35,913 nt of DNA from Caulobacterales bacterium (lineage in GTDB: Bacteria > Pseudomonadota > Alphaproteobacteria > Caulobacterales > Caulobacteraceae): NCBI GenBank assembly GCA_016183935.1, contig JACPDR010000002.1, forward strand, positions 1 to 35,913, written 5' to 3'. The position numbers and the translations under genes were made by a program. This document shows, piece after piece, positions 1 to 9,610 of the stretch. The notes beneath the pieces are model-generated. The model saw nothing but the letters and a program-made list of their open reading frames with translations, ran no database searches and was not told where the DNA came from. The number at the start of each line of letters is the position of its first letter. Position 1 is the stretch's first letter.

Positions 1-880
1 ACAGCCGCTCCCACAGCTCGGCCCATCGGGCGCCGGACTTGCCTTCGTCGAGGGCGCGGAGTTTCACGGCGGCGATCAGGCGGTCCATCAGGATTTCGAA
101 CCGCTCCTGGCCCTCGACGCCGCGGAATTTGTCGGCGACGGCCATGACCTCGGCGCGGTCGAGCGAGGGCGCGGCGACCCAGGCCTGGGCCAGCTGGTCC
201 GCCTCGAGCGTGGCGCCGGACGCCAGGGCCAGCGCCTGACCCGGCGAGCCGGCGGCCATGCCGGCGATGCGGACGGCCTCGGCGGAGCTCACGCCGGTGC
301 GGTTGCGGACCAGATCCTCCAGCGCGTGCAGCGGCCAGACCGGGAAGGCCAGACGGCGGCACCGCGAACGGATGGTGGCCAGCAGGCGGCCGGGGGCGTG
401 GGTGACGAGGAACAGCACGCCCCGCTCCGGCGGCTCCTCAAGAACCTTCAACAAGGCATTGGCGGCGTTGAGGTTCAGATCGTCTGCTGCGTCGATGATG
501 GCGACGCGATACTTCGCCTGCGACGGGCTCTTGGAGAAAAACTCCGGCAGGTCGCGGGCCTGGTCGACCGAGATGGATTTCTTCGTCTTGCCGCTTTCGA
601 CGGCGCGTTCGAGCACCAGCAGGTCGGGGTGCGACTGGGCGGTGATCAGCTGGGCCACCCGATCGTCGGGACGGGTTCCCAGCAGGCCGCGCGACGGATC
701 GGGCGCGGCGCCCAGCAGACGGCGGGCGGCGCGGTAGGCGAAGGTGGCCTTGCCCGAGCCCTCGACCCCGCACAGCAGCCAGGCGTGATGCAGCCGGCCC
801 TTGTCGAAGGCGTCGAGAAACGCGGCCTCGGCGGCGGCGTCGGGGATCAGATCGAAGCGGTCGCGCGGATGTTCGTTCAC
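1..880 (-). CDS. holB: DNA polymerase III delta' subunit, 3' end cut by window edge
   Basis: Clamp-loader subunit of the replicative polymerase, an AAA+ family protein. The start is a GTG at 880-878 that overlaps the tmk stop codon (GTGA), so the two genes are translationally coupled. About 293 residues are visible and the reading frame runs off the left edge. Residues near 30-37 contain a Walker-A-like GVEGSGKA. The middle part reads YRVAIIDAADDLNLNAANALLKVLEEPP over its span (Walker-B region and the family's NALLK-LEEP motif), followed by the SRC arginine-finger-like motif. The four-cysteine zinc module between Walker A and Walker B seen in E. coli delta' is not visible here. Identification is secure; only the C-terminal tail is missing. 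Confidence 0.93.
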   Translation of the reverse strand, partial: MNEHPRDRFDLIPDAAAEAAFLDAFDKGRLHHAWLLCGVEGSGKATFAYRAARRLLGAAPDPSRGLLGTRPDDRVAQLITAQSHPDLLVLERAVESGKTKKSISVDQARDLPEFFSKSPSQAKYRVAIIDAADDLNLNAANALLKVLEEPPERGVLFLVTHAPGRLLATIRSRCRRLAFPVWPLHALEDLVRNRTGVSSAEAVRIAGMAAGSPGQALALASGATLEADQLAQAWVAAPSLDRAEVMAVADKFRGVEGQERFEILMDRLIAAVKLRALDEGKSGARWAELWERL

Positions 881-1503
881 GGCAGCCGCGCCTCGACGGC
901 GGCCCAGACCCGGGCCTCGACCGTATCCTGATCGCCGTCGGCGTCGATCACGGCGCAGCGTTCCGGATGGGCGGCGGCGATATCGAGGAAGCCGCGCCGC
1001 AGGCGCTCGTGGAATTCCAGCCCCTTGGACTCGAACCGGGTCTCGAACAGCCCCCGGCCGAAAGCGCGACCCAGCCCGACCTCGACCGGCAGGTCGAAGA
1101 TCAGGGTCAGGTCGGGCTGGGTCGCGCCGACGATGGCGGCGTCGAGAGTCTCGATGAAGGCGGCCGGGGTTCCGCCGCCGACGCCCTGATAGGCGCGGCT
1201 GGAATCGGCGAATCGGTCGCAGACCACCCAGCGGCCGGCCTCGAGCGCGGGGCGGATGGTGCGCTCGAGATGGTCCGAGCGGGCCGCGAACATAAGCAGG
1301 GTCTCGGTCATCGGCGACCAGCGGCCGGCGTCGCCGTTAAGGGCGAGGTTGCGGATCTCCTCGGCGCCCGGCGAACCGCCGGGCTCGCGGGTCTGGACGA
1401 CCTCGAGGCCCCGGGCGCGCAGGCGCTCGACCAGACGCGCCACCTGGGTCGACTTGCCGGTCCCCTCGCCGCCTTCGAATGTAATGAATCTGCCCTGGGT
1501 CAC
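877..1503 (-). CDS. tmk: Thymidylate kinase
   Basis: Phosphorylates dTMP to dTDP with ATP, in the cytosol, for DNA precursor supply. The 208-residue product has the normal family length. A P-loop GGEGTGKS lies at residues 11-18, the DRF nucleotide-binding motif at 96-98, followed by SSRAYQG, which is typical of bacterial TMP kinases. Translation starts at a GTG (1503-1501); no in-frame ATG precedes the P-loop. It sits 39 bases downstream of rlpA and its stop overlaps the GTG of holB, a tmk-holB pairing that is widespread in Alphaproteobacteria. Confidence 0.96.
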   Translation of the reverse strand: MTQGRFITFEGGEGTGKSTQVARLVERLRARGLEVVQTREPGGSPGAEEIRNLALNGDAGRWSPMTETLLMFAARSDHLERTIRPALEAGRWVVCDRFADSSRAYQGVGGGTPAAFIETLDAAIVGATQPDLTLIFDLPVEVGLGRAFGRGLFETRFESKGLEFHERLRRGFLDIAAAHPERCAVIDADGDQDTVEARVWAAVEARLP

Positions 1504-1542
1504 CGGCGCACAATGGCGGCGCCGGTCCGGTTCCGGAAGGGT

Positions 1543-2400
1543 CTAGGTTCCGGAAATCATCGTAGCTTCGGGATAACCCCGGGAGATCACGGCGCGGCGC
1601 GAGCGCTCGGCCGCGCCGGCGTCCGGCCACGGACCGACCAGAACCCGGAATTGGCCCGGCGAAGCCTCCTCGACGGTCGCGCTTCCGCCCAGGCGGGCCG
1701 CCGCTCTTCGCGCCTCCCGGGGATCGGCCCAGGTCCCGGCCTGAATCCAGATGCCGGGGCGGGGCGCCGCCGTGACCGTCGGCGCGGGCGCGACATAAGC
1801 GGCCGGGGTGTAGGGAACAGGAGCGGGAGCCATCGGCGCCGGCGTGGGCGCAGGCTCCGGCGCGGGCGGCGTGGGAGCTTCGGCGTACTGCAGGGTCGTT
1901 CCCCCGCCGACGCGAGGCGCACGGCCCAGGTAACGCACCCGCACCTCGCCGACGCCCGCCCGGCGCAGGTCGAGCGCGTCGGCGGCGCCGCGCGACAGAT
2001 CGATGATTCGGCCGTCGACGAACGGCCCGCGGTCGTTGACCCGCACCACGACCCGGCGACCGTTGGCGAGGTTGGTGACCTCGACCAGGCCCGGCAGCGG
2101 CAGGGTCTTGTGGGCCGCCGTAAGGGCGTTCATGTCGAAACGCTCGCCGGTCGCGGTGGGGCGGCCGTGGAACTGGTCGCCGTACCACGAGGCCATGCCG
2201 GTCTCCTGATAGTCGGGCTGTTCGGCCGGATGGTACCAGCGGCCCCGGATCTGATAGGGCCGCATGGTCCCGGAGACGATCGGAGCCGGATCGGTGACCA
2301 CAGGGATCCCTCGCCCGACCGAGCCGGCGCCGCCGGCGCAGGCCCCGAGCAGCGACAGCACTCCCGCGATCCCCACGCCCTTGAGAAGTTTCGCCGTCAT
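1543..2400 (-). CDS. rlpA: RlpA-like septal lipoprotein with SPOR domain
   Basis: Outer-membrane lipoprotein of the RlpA family; characterised members cleave stem-peptide-free peptidoglycan at the septum. The ATG at 2400 is chosen because GGGCGAGG sits just upstream and it gives a short lipoprotein signal ending in LLGAC (Cys 21). Longer in-frame starts exist up to 2496 but would run into the tRNA promoter region. The order is signal, a double-psi beta-barrel ([17 protein letters not shown], then [11 protein letters not shown] and [12 protein letters not shown]), a Pro/Ala-rich linker, and a C-terminal SPOR domain beginning WIQAGTW. SPOR domains bind denuded septal glycan, so a division-site role is inferred. 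The product is 285 residues. It is probably the first gene of the rlpA-tmk-holB run. Confidence 0.93.
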   Translation of the reverse strand: MTAKLLKGVGIAGVLSLLGACAGGAGSVGRGIPVVTDPAPIVSGTMRPYQIRGRWYHPAEQPDYQETGMASWYGDQFHGRPTATGERFDMNALTAAHKTLPLPGLVEVTNLANGRRVVVRVNDRGPFVDGRIIDLSRGAADALDLRRAGVGEVRVRYLGRAPRVGGGTTLQYAEAPTPPAPEPAPTPAPMAPAPVPYTPAAYVAPAPTVTAAPRPGIWIQAGTWADPREARRAAARLGGSATVEEASPGQFRVLVGPWPDAGAAERSRRAVISRGYPEATMISGT

Positions 2401-2446
2401 GACCTCGCCCTTGATCGGCGCGAGCATGGCGAAAGACATTTCCGCT

Positions 2447-2475
2447 TTGGTTAACGAGGTGTTTGGCGCTATGCG
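2447..2475 (+). promoter_or_regulatory. Possible promoter for tRNA-Ser
   Basis: TTGGTTA (2447-2453) and GCTATGCG (2468-2475) are separated by 14 bases. This roughly fits the Caulobacter housekeeping consensus TTGACGS-N10-14-GCTANAWC and would start transcription about 15 bases before the mature tRNA 5' end at 2497. The match is partial. Confidence 0.33.
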
Positions 2476-2496
2476 GCGGGTCCGCTCGCGGGACAC

Positions 2497-2586
2497 GGAC
2501 AGGTGGCCGAGTGGTTTAAGGCAGCGGTCTTGAAAACCGCCGTAGGTGTGAGCCTACCGTGGGTTCGAATCCCACCCTGTCCGCCA
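2497..2586 (+). tRNA. tRNA-Ser (anticodon UGA)
   Basis: A complete class II tRNA. The acceptor stem GGACAGG (2497-2503) pairs with CCTGTCC (2576-2582), followed by discriminator G and an encoded CCA (2584-2586). The anticodon stem GCGGT/ACCGC encloses the loop CTTGAAA, giving anticodon TGA. A long variable arm and a T-arm with GTTCGAATC are present. The length of 90 bases and the G discriminator are both typical of serine tRNAs. Confidence 0.98.
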
Positions 2587-2711
2587 ACCTCAGCACCGGC
2601 TTCCACCCGTTGAGCCGCGCCGCGTCAGGCATCGTCAGATTTCCACGATTGACCAGTCGACCGGCGCGCTCCACCCATGGTGAAGCTCGATGGGGCATGG
2701 GGAACAGAGAC

Positions 2712-2864
2712 ATGTCGAACAGAACGATAATCAAGGTCGTGGCGATCGCCTCGGTCCTGCTGCTGGCAGGCTGTGCGGAGACGGCGGCGATGCTGGACGC
2801 GACGGCGAACCAGATGTGCCAGCAGAACCCGACCCCGGACTGCTACGACCAGGGCCGACTGTGA
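2712..2864 (+). CDS. Small lipoprotein of unknown function (50 aa)
   Basis: A 50-residue protein with a Lys/Arg N-terminus, a hydrophobic core (VVAIASVLLLAG) and a clear lipobox ending in LAGC. The mature part is only about 30 residues and has two more cysteines (MCQQNPTPDC). ATG 2712 gives a standard signal; an in-frame ATG at 2697 would add five residues. The ribosome-binding site is weak (ACAGAGAC). A hairpin follows the stop codon. No family is recognised, and entericidin-like or other tiny lipoproteins are only a loose comparison. It is the first of three consecutive exported-protein genes after the tRNA. Confidence 0.7.
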   Translation: MSNRTIIKVVAIASVLLLAGCAETAAMLDATANQMCQQNPTPDCYDQGRL

Positions 2865-2867
2865 AGC

Positions 2868-2886
2868 CCGCCCCGGTGACGGGCGG
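2868..2886 (+). terminator. Hairpin after the small lipoprotein gene
   Basis: CCGCCC (2868-2873) and GGGCGG (2881-2886) form a perfect 6-bp stem around the loop CGGTGAC, followed by TTCTGCTT. It lies 4 bases after the stop codon at 2864. The T-run is poor, as is common in high-GC genomes. Confidence 0.5.
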
Positions 2887-2993
2887 TTCTGCTTCCGGGA
2901 CGCGGCCCGCCGCCTGAGTCCGCCAGCCGGGCATGGCCTGGCCGGAACGGTGTCTGTCTCCAGACGTTTGAGGAGCCTCCACGAGAGGTTTCC

Positions 2994-3947
2994 ATGAACA
3001 AGATCATCCCCACAGCCGCCGCGCTCGCCCTGGCGCTCACCCTGCCCGGCGCGGTGCTCGCGCAAAACCAGGGCCAGGGCAAGGGCCACGGCGGCGAACA
3101 CGCCCGGCAGGACAAGGGCGGCGGTCAGGAGAAAGGCGGCGGCCAGGACAGAGCCGACCGCGGAAATCGCGGCCAGGGCGGCGAGGCCCGCGGCCGTGGT
3201 CAGGACCGCGCCGATCGGGACCGGCCGACGCCGCAAGTCGTTCGCCAGGCGGAGCGCGGCCGCGATCAGGATCGCGGCCGGGGACGCGACGATGACCGCG
3301 GCGAGCGCTCTGTCGTGCGGGACGCGCGGCGCGCCGTCGTCGCGAGCGGCCCGGTAGCCGTGTTCCGCCTGGAACCGGATCGGGGCCTGATCGCCGGCTG
3401 TCCGCCGGGGCTGGCCAAGCGCAACAACGGCTGCCTGCCGCCGGGGCAGGAACGCCGTATCGAGCGCGCCCGCTACGACTGGCTGTGGGGATCGCGGAAC
3501 GACGACGCCCGCTATCGCTATGACGACGGCTATCTATACCGGCTGGACCGGAGCGGCTCGGTGATGGGCTGGCTGCCGGTGCTGGGCGGGGCGCTGTCGC
3601 CGGGGGCGGTCTGGCCCGCGCAGTACGGTTATCAGCCGGTTCCGTCCTACTACACCAACTATTTTGGCCTGAACCAGCCGTACGATTATCGCTACGCCAA
3701 CGGGGCGCTGTACGGCGTCGATCCGCGGACGCAGGCGATCACCCAGGTGGCGGCCCTGCTGACCGGCCAGCCGATCACCGTCGGCCAGCCGATGCCCGCC
3801 GGCTACGACGTCTACAACGTGCCGTACGCGTACCGCAGCCAGTACATGGACTCGCCCAACAGCCTGTATCGATACAACGACGGCTACGTCTATCGGGTCG
3901 ATCCGACAACCCAGCTGGTCCAGGCGGCCATCCAGCTGCTCACCTGA
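2994..3947 (+). CDS. Secreted protein with Gly/Asp/Arg-rich region and YRYxxGYxYxVD repeats
   Basis: A 317-residue exported protein of unknown function. ATG 2994 is preceded by GAGAGG at 5-base spacing. Residues 1-23 are a signal peptide ending GAVLA|Q. Residues ~24-110 are low-complexity, with Gly, Gln, Arg and Asp (runs of GQGG, DRADR, RGRD). A central motif CPPGLAKRNNGCLPPGQ has two cysteines at 136 and 147 that could form a disulfide; I have seen similar motifs in exported proteins of sphingomonads and caulobacters. The C-terminal half carries three copies of a Tyr-rich unit starting near residues 174, 232 and 292 (YRYDDGYLYRLD, YRYANGALYGVD, YRYNDGYVYRVD), about 59 residues apart. The FAS1 lipoprotein gene follows 23 bases later, possibly cotranscribed. 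A periplasmic or surface location is inferred from the signal peptide. Confidence 0.85.
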   Translation: MNKIIPTAAALALALTLPGAVLAQNQGQGKGHGGEHARQDKGGGQEKGGGQDRADRGNRGQGGEARGRGQDRADRDRPTPQVVRQAERGRDQDRGRGRDDDRGERSVVRDARRAVVASGPVAVFRLEPDRGLIAGCPPGLAKRNNGCLPPGQERRIERARYDWLWGSRNDDARYRYDDGYLYRLDRSGSVMGWLPVLGGALSPGAVWPAQYGYQPVPSYYTNYFGLNQPYDYRYANGALYGVDPRTQAITQVAALLTGQPITVGQPMPAGYDVYNVPYAYRSQYMDSPNSLYRYNDGYVYRVDPTTQLVQAAIQLLT

Positions 3948-3970
3948 ACACCCCGGCAGGAGACAGAACT

Positions 3971-4549
3971 ATGCGGATCATCATGCGCCGGGCGTTGACG
4001 CCCCTCGCCGTCCTCTTGCTCGCGGCCTGCGGCGGCGGCGACGAGGACGGAAAGACGGGCGGGGACGCGGCCGAACAGACCCAGCCTTCTTCGCGGACGC
4101 TGGCGGCCACCCTCCAGGGCGAGGACGGCTTCGGAACGCTTCGGGAGACGGCGACGAACGCCGGACTCACCAGCGTGCTGGAGGGGGTCGGCCCCTATAC
4201 GGTGTTCGCCCCGGCCGACGCGGCCTTCACGGCGGGCGGGACGGCCACCGATCTCACCGACGAGAGCCTGCGGGCCCAGAGCGCGGCCCTGTTGCGCGCC
4301 CACATCGTGCCGGGCGCCCTGACCCGGGAAGACATCGTGGCGGCGATCGAGCGTGATGGCGGCGGCGACGTCCAGATGCGCACCATGGCCAATACGCTGC
4401 TGACCTTCTCGCGGGACGGCGAGGCCATCGTCGTCAGCGCCGAGAACGGCGCCCGCGGCCGGCTGACCGGCGAAGAGCGGCTGGCCAGCAACGGCGTGTT
4501 CCAGCCCGTCGACGCCCTGCTGGTGCGACCGGAGACGCCGCCCGCCTGA
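3971..4549 (+). CDS. Fasciclin (FAS1)-domain lipoprotein
   Basis: A 192-residue lipoprotein. AGGAGA lies 7 bases before ATG 3971. The signal peptide ends in LLLAAC, followed by a glycine- and acid-rich linker. The rest is one FAS1 domain: the H1-like segment GPYTVFAPADAAFTA near residues 75-90, and the C-terminal NGVFQPVDALLVRP that replaces the usual NGVIHVIDxVLLP. FAS1 domains mediate adhesion or protein binding in many bacteria; the partner here is unknown. Its stop lies only 9 bases from the pyrG stop on the other strand, leaving no room for separate terminators. Confidence 0.9.
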   Translation: MRIIMRRALTPLAVLLLAACGGGDEDGKTGGDAAEQTQPSSRTLAATLQGEDGFGTLRETATNAGLTSVLEGVGPYTVFAPADAAFTAGGTATDLTDESLRAQSAALLRAHIVPGALTREDIVAAIERDGGGDVQMRTMANTLLTFSRDGEAIVVSAENGARGRLTGEERLASNGVFQPVDALLVRPETPPA

Positions 4550-4558
4550 CGAGCCCGC

Positions 4559-6217
<1,659 letters not shown>

Positions 6218-6274
6218 TCACTCTACCGCTGATTCGAGCGGCGTACTGCGGAGACTATGAGGGCGGGAGAGGAA

Positions 6275-6295
6275 GGCGGGGATAAGGGCCCCGCC
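6275..6295 (-). terminator. Strong hairpin between secG and pyrG
   Basis: A perfect 7-bp stem, GGCGGGG (6275-6281) with CCCCGCC (6289-6295), and a 7-base loop, sits 5 bases beyond the secG stop. In the minus direction it is followed by TTCCTCTCCC, a pyrimidine tail rather than a T-run. It may terminate or attenuate secG transcripts before pyrG, or mark a processing site. Confidence 0.5.
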
Positions 6296-6300
6296 CACGT

Positions 6301-6720
6301 CTATTGCGCCGGTGCGGGTTGAGCCGGAGCAGGCTGGGCGGCGGGCGCCGAGCCGCTCAGGAAGTCGTCGAGCGACGGACCGGTCGGCTGGGCCGGAGCC
6401 GTGGCCGGATCGGCGGCCGGGGCCGCTTGGTCCGCGCCGGTCGGGGCGACCAGGGCGCCGACGGCGTCCGGGTCGACGATCGACTGTTGCGAGCGGGTGA
6501 CGTTGCCCGCGATGGTCAGGCCGATGGCGCAGGCGAAGAAGGCGAACGCCAGCCACCAGGTCGTCACGGTCAGCAGGTTGCCGGCGCCGCGGGCGGTCAT
6601 GAAGCCCGACGGACCGCCGCCCATGCCCAGCGCCCCGCCTTCGGACTTCTGCAGCAGGATCAGCCCGGCGAGGGCGACCGAGATGAGGATCATGACGACG
6701 AGGAGAATGGTCTGGAGCAT
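6301..6720 (-). CDS. secG: Preprotein translocase subunit SecG
   Basis: Small auxiliary subunit of the SecYEG protein-export channel in the inner membrane. The first helix is LLVVMILISVALAGLILLQ, followed by the diagnostic loop KSEGGALGMGGG and a second helix near residues 52-74 (LLTVTTWWLAFAFFACAIGL). At 139 residues it is longer than most SecG proteins. The extra C-terminal ~60 residues are Ala/Pro/Gln-rich and end in repeated PAPAQ units, predicted to be disordered. It is preceded by tpiA and followed by pyrG. Confidence 0.95.
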   Translation of the reverse strand: MLQTILLVVMILISVALAGLILLQKSEGGALGMGGGPSGFMTARGAGNLLTVTTWWLAFAFFACAIGLTIAGNVTRSQQSIVDPDAVGALVAPTGADQAAPAADPATAPAQPTGPSLDDFLSGSAPAAQPAPAQPAPAQ

Positions 6721-6810
6721 GGCAGCCGATATGTGTGGCGCCGAACCGCGCCGATCAAGCGGCGGCGTCTATCATTGATGAGGAGTGGGAGCAAACGGGG
6801 GTTGGCGGCG

Positions 6811-7563
6811 TCAGGCGGCGCGGATGATCGGCAGGAAGTCCGCCGCCTTCAGGGAGGCCCCGCCGACCAGGGCGCCGCCGACCTCGGGCACGGCGAGGAT
6901 GTCGCGGGCGTTGTCGGGCTTGACCGAGCCGCCGTACAGGATCGGGGCCGCTGCGCTGGCCAGCCCCAGCCGTTCGAGCATGGCCGCGCGGACCGCCCGG
7001 TGGACTTCCTCGATCTGCTCCAGCGTCGGCGTCAGGCCCGTGCCGATGGCCCAGACCGGCTCGTAGGCGACCGCGAAATCCTGGCCGGTCACAGCCTGCG
7101 GCAGCGAGTTTATGATCTGGCCGCGGACGACCTCGACCGCCCTGCCCGCCTCGCGCTGCTGCAGGGTTTCGCCGACGCAGACGATCGGGGCCAGGCCGGC
7201 GCGGACGGCCGCCTCGGCCTTGGCGGAGACCAGCAGATCGGTTTCGCCGAATTCCTGCCGGCGCTCCGAGTGGCCGACGATGACGAGGCCGGCCCCGGCG
7301 TCCTTCAGCATCGCGGCCGAAACGCCGCCGGTGTAGGCCCCGTTGCTCTCGGCCCGGCAGTCCTGACCGCCCACCTCGATCGGATGGTCCCGAACGGCGT
7401 CCGCCAGTCGGCTGATCAGGGTCGCGGGGGGGCAAATCGCCACCCGGCAGGGCGCGGGCTCCGCCTGGAGCGCGAGTTTCAGGTCATGCACGACGGCGCT
7501 GAGATCGGCGGCGAGGCCGTTCATCTTCCAGTTGCCGGCGATCAGCTTCACGGATTGTTTCAT
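6811..7563 (-). CDS. tpiA: Triosephosphate isomerase
   Basis: Interconverts dihydroxyacetone phosphate and glyceraldehyde 3-phosphate in central carbon metabolism. The 250-residue product starts at ATG 7563; the preceding codon is TTG and is not needed. Active-site residues are in place: Lys 13 in GNWKMNG, His 98 in IVGHSERR and the catalytic Glu 168 in AYEPVWAIGTG. The phosphate-binding loop ILYGGSVKPDN is near the C-terminus. It is transcribed away from the ppiD-like gene, with 142 bases between the two starts. Confidence 0.98.
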   Translation of the reverse strand: MKQSVKLIAGNWKMNGLAADLSAVVHDLKLALQAEPAPCRVAICPPATLISRLADAVRDHPIEVGGQDCRAESNGAYTGGVSAAMLKDAGAGLVIVGHSERRQEFGETDLLVSAKAEAAVRAGLAPIVCVGETLQQREAGRAVEVVRGQIINSLPQAVTGQDFAVAYEPVWAIGTGLTPTLEQIEEVHRAVRAAMLERLGLASAAAPILYGGSVKPDNARDILAVPEVGGALVGGASLKAADFLPIIRAA

Positions 7564-7630
7564 CAAGCCTGTCTAGGCGGAGCTTTTCGCCAAGCCAAGC
7601 CGTCAGGCGCGGCGATCCACCGCCATTGTC

Positions 7631-7659
7631 TTGCCGTGCTGGCCCGTCACCCCCTATAG
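7631..7659 (+). promoter_or_regulatory. Possible promoter for the ppiD-trpE unit
   Basis: TTGCCG (7631-7636) and CTATAG (7654-7659) are separated by 17 bases, in the tpiA/ppiD divergent gap and 46 bases before the ATG at 7706. No other clear signal is visible in this gap. Confidence 0.38.
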
Positions 7660-7705
7660 GCCGAAGCGACTATCGTTCGTCGCCCTCCGCCAGGACCGCT
7701 CGCCC

Positions 7706-9610
7706 ATGATCGCCATCTTCCGCAATTTCGCGAGGTCCAAGTTCGCGATGGGCCTGCTGATCCTCACGGCCCTGGGCCTGCTGATCACCGGCGGCACGCA
7801 GACCGACCTGCTGGGCAGCCTGCAGGCGCCCAAGGTGGTCTCGGCCGGCGAGCGCGGCCTCAGCCCGCTGGAGTTCCGGACGGAGATGGATCGCCGGCTC
7901 GAGCAGATCCAGGCCGAGCAGCGCCGCGCCGTCACCTATGAGGAGTTGTTCGCCCAGGCCAGCCTGGCGGCCGTGCTGAAAAGCCGCGCCGAAGAACTGG
8001 GCTTCTACGCCTGGGCCTGGAAGACCGGCATCCGCCCGGGCAACGAACTGATCCTGCGCCAGATCCGGGCCATCCCGGCCTTCTTCGATCCGGTCACCAG
8101 CCAGTTCAACGAGGACCTCTACCGGTCGCGCCTGGCCGAGGCCAAGATGACCCCCGCGCTTCTGGAGCAGGAAGCCCGCGACCAGTACAGCCGCGCGCAC
8201 TACGGCTCAGCCCTGGTGGCCGGCCTGCGCCTGCCGCGCATCTACGGCGCCGCGATCGCCAACCACACCCAACAGGCCCGCGACGGCCAGTGGTTCCTCC
8301 TGACCCAGAGCATGGCCGGAACCGCGCCGCGCCCGACGGACGCCCAACTGGCCTCGTTCATGAGCCAGAACGCCGCCCAGCTTCGCCTGCCGGAGCTGCG
8401 GAGCGGCGCGCTGGTCGGCTTCAGCAGCCCGGCCGACCAGAACCTCGCCATCACGGACGCGAAGATCCAGGAGCGGTTCGAGTTCCGCAAGGACGCCCTG
8501 TCCCTGCCGGAGCGCCGGACCTTCACCACCCTGACGGCGCCGACCCAGGCGGCCGCGGAACGGATCGCCGCCGCCCTGCGCGCCGGCCAGACCCCCGCCG
8601 CCGTCGGCCAGGCCAATGACCTGCAGGCGGCGCAGTTCACCGACACCCCGCGCAGCGCGATCAGCGACCCCGCCGTCGCCGGCGCCGTATTCGGCCTGAA
8701 TGTCGATGGCGTGTCGGCCCCGGTGCAGGCCCGCGTCGGCTTCGTCGTCGCCAAGGTGAGCGGGATCACCCCCGGGCGGGAGGTGACGCTGGAGGACGTG
8801 CGCGAGCAGATCGTCGAGGAACTGCGGGGCCAGGAGGGCCGCGCGGCCATCGCCCGCCGGGTCGAGGCGTTCGAAGCGGCGCGCCGCGAAGGCAAGAGCC
8901 TGGACGACGCCGTGCGCGAGGTCGGGGCCGTGATCGTTCCGATCCCGGCGGTCAGCCGTGAGGGCCGCACCCGCGACGGTCAACAACTCGGCGTGCCGGC
9001 CGAGGTCCTGGAGCAGATGTGGAAGCTGTCCAAGGGCCGGACCGGCGAGGTCGTCAGCGCCGGGGAAGGCCGCTATTTCGTGGTTCGCGTCGACGACGTC
9101 ATTCCGGCCGCCATGCCCAAGCTCGACGACATTCGCGACGAGCTGACCCAGGCCTGGACGGCGCGCGAGAACGTCCGGCTGCTGTCGGCCCGTTCCGACG
9201 CCCTGATGGCGCGCCTGCGCGGCGGCGAGGATATCGCGGCCGTCGCCGCCTCGGTCGGCGCCACGGTGACCAGCCGGACCGGCGTGAAGCAGGACCAGGA
9301 GACGATGGCGCAACTCGGCCAGGGCGTGATGACCGGCCTGTTCAGCGCCGGGCGGGGCCAACCCTTCGCCCAGCCGCAGTCCCGGGACAGCATCGCCATC
9401 GGCCGCGTCAACCGGGTCACCCCGCCCACGGCCGCCCTCGCCGCCGGTGAGGCCCAGCAATGGCGGGCCCGTCTCGGCCAGGCCACGACCGATCCGCTGT
9501 TCGCGGGCGCCGTGGCCGCGGCCGCCGAGCGGATGAAGGCGACCTACGACGAGGAACTGGCCCGCCAGGCGCTCGGGCTGGAAGCCACGCCGACCCCGCC
9601 GGCGCAATGA
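7706..9610 (+). CDS. PpiD/SurA-like peptidylprolyl isomerase, membrane-anchored
   Basis: Periplasmic folding factor of the PpiD type. ATG 7706 is chosen because it directly precedes the N-terminal anchor: a short basic cytoplasmic stretch (FRNFARSKF) and one helix (AMGLLILTALGLLIT). The 634 residues match the length of E. coli PpiD (623). A SurA-N-like helical region follows, containing RAEELGFYAWAWK-type helices. A parvulin-like PPIC domain lies at about residues 245-370, reading RRTFTTLTAPTQAAAERI and ending at VGFVVAKVSGITPG. A C-terminal chaperone-like helical part completes it. The parvulin domain looks divergent, so isomerase activity is uncertain. Its stop overlaps the trpE ATG (ATGA), coupling a folding factor with tryptophan synthesis; I recall this arrangement in Alphaproteobacteria. 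Confidence 0.88.
   Translation: MIAIFRNFARSKFAMGLLILTALGLLITGGTQTDLLGSLQAPKVVSAGERGLSPLEFRTEMDRRLEQIQAEQRRAVTYEELFAQASLAAVLKSRAEELGFYAWAWKTGIRPGNELILRQIRAIPAFFDPVTSQFNEDLYRSRLAEAKMTPALLEQEARDQYSRAHYGSALVAGLRLPRIYGAAIANHTQQARDGQWFLLTQSMAGTAPRPTDAQLASFMSQNAAQLRLPELRSGALVGFSSPADQNLAITDAKIQERFEFRKDALSLPERRTFTTLTAPTQAAAERIAAALRAGQTPAAVGQANDLQAAQFTDTPRSAISDPAVAGAVFGLNVDGVSAPVQARVGFVVAKVSGITPGREVTLEDVREQIVEELRGQEGRAAIARRVEAFEAARREGKSLDDAVREVGAVIVPIPAVSREGRTRDGQQLGVPAEVLEQMWKLSKGRTGEVVSAGEGRYFVVRVDDVIPAAMPKLDDIRDELTQAWTARENVRLLSARSDALMARLRGGEDIAAVAASVGATVTSRTGVKQDQETMAQLGQGVMTGLFSAGRGQPFAQPQSRDSIAIGRVNRVTPPTAALAAGEAQQWRARLGQATTDPLFAGAVAAAAERMKATYDEELARQALGLEATPTPPAQ

Noticed and set aside
967..2454. 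495-codon plus-strand open frame opposite tmk and rlpA
   Set aside because: Spans two recognisable minus-strand genes and has no recognisable motif.
2497..2586. tRNA-Ser as an attachment site of an integrated element
   Set aside because: No integrase, no second copy of the tRNA 3' end and no phage-like genes in the window.
3060..3330. Repetitive gly/arg-coding region as a DNA repeat or CRISPR-like array
   Set aside because: No regular repeat-spacer spacing; the similarity comes from low-complexity protein coding (GQGG, DRADR).
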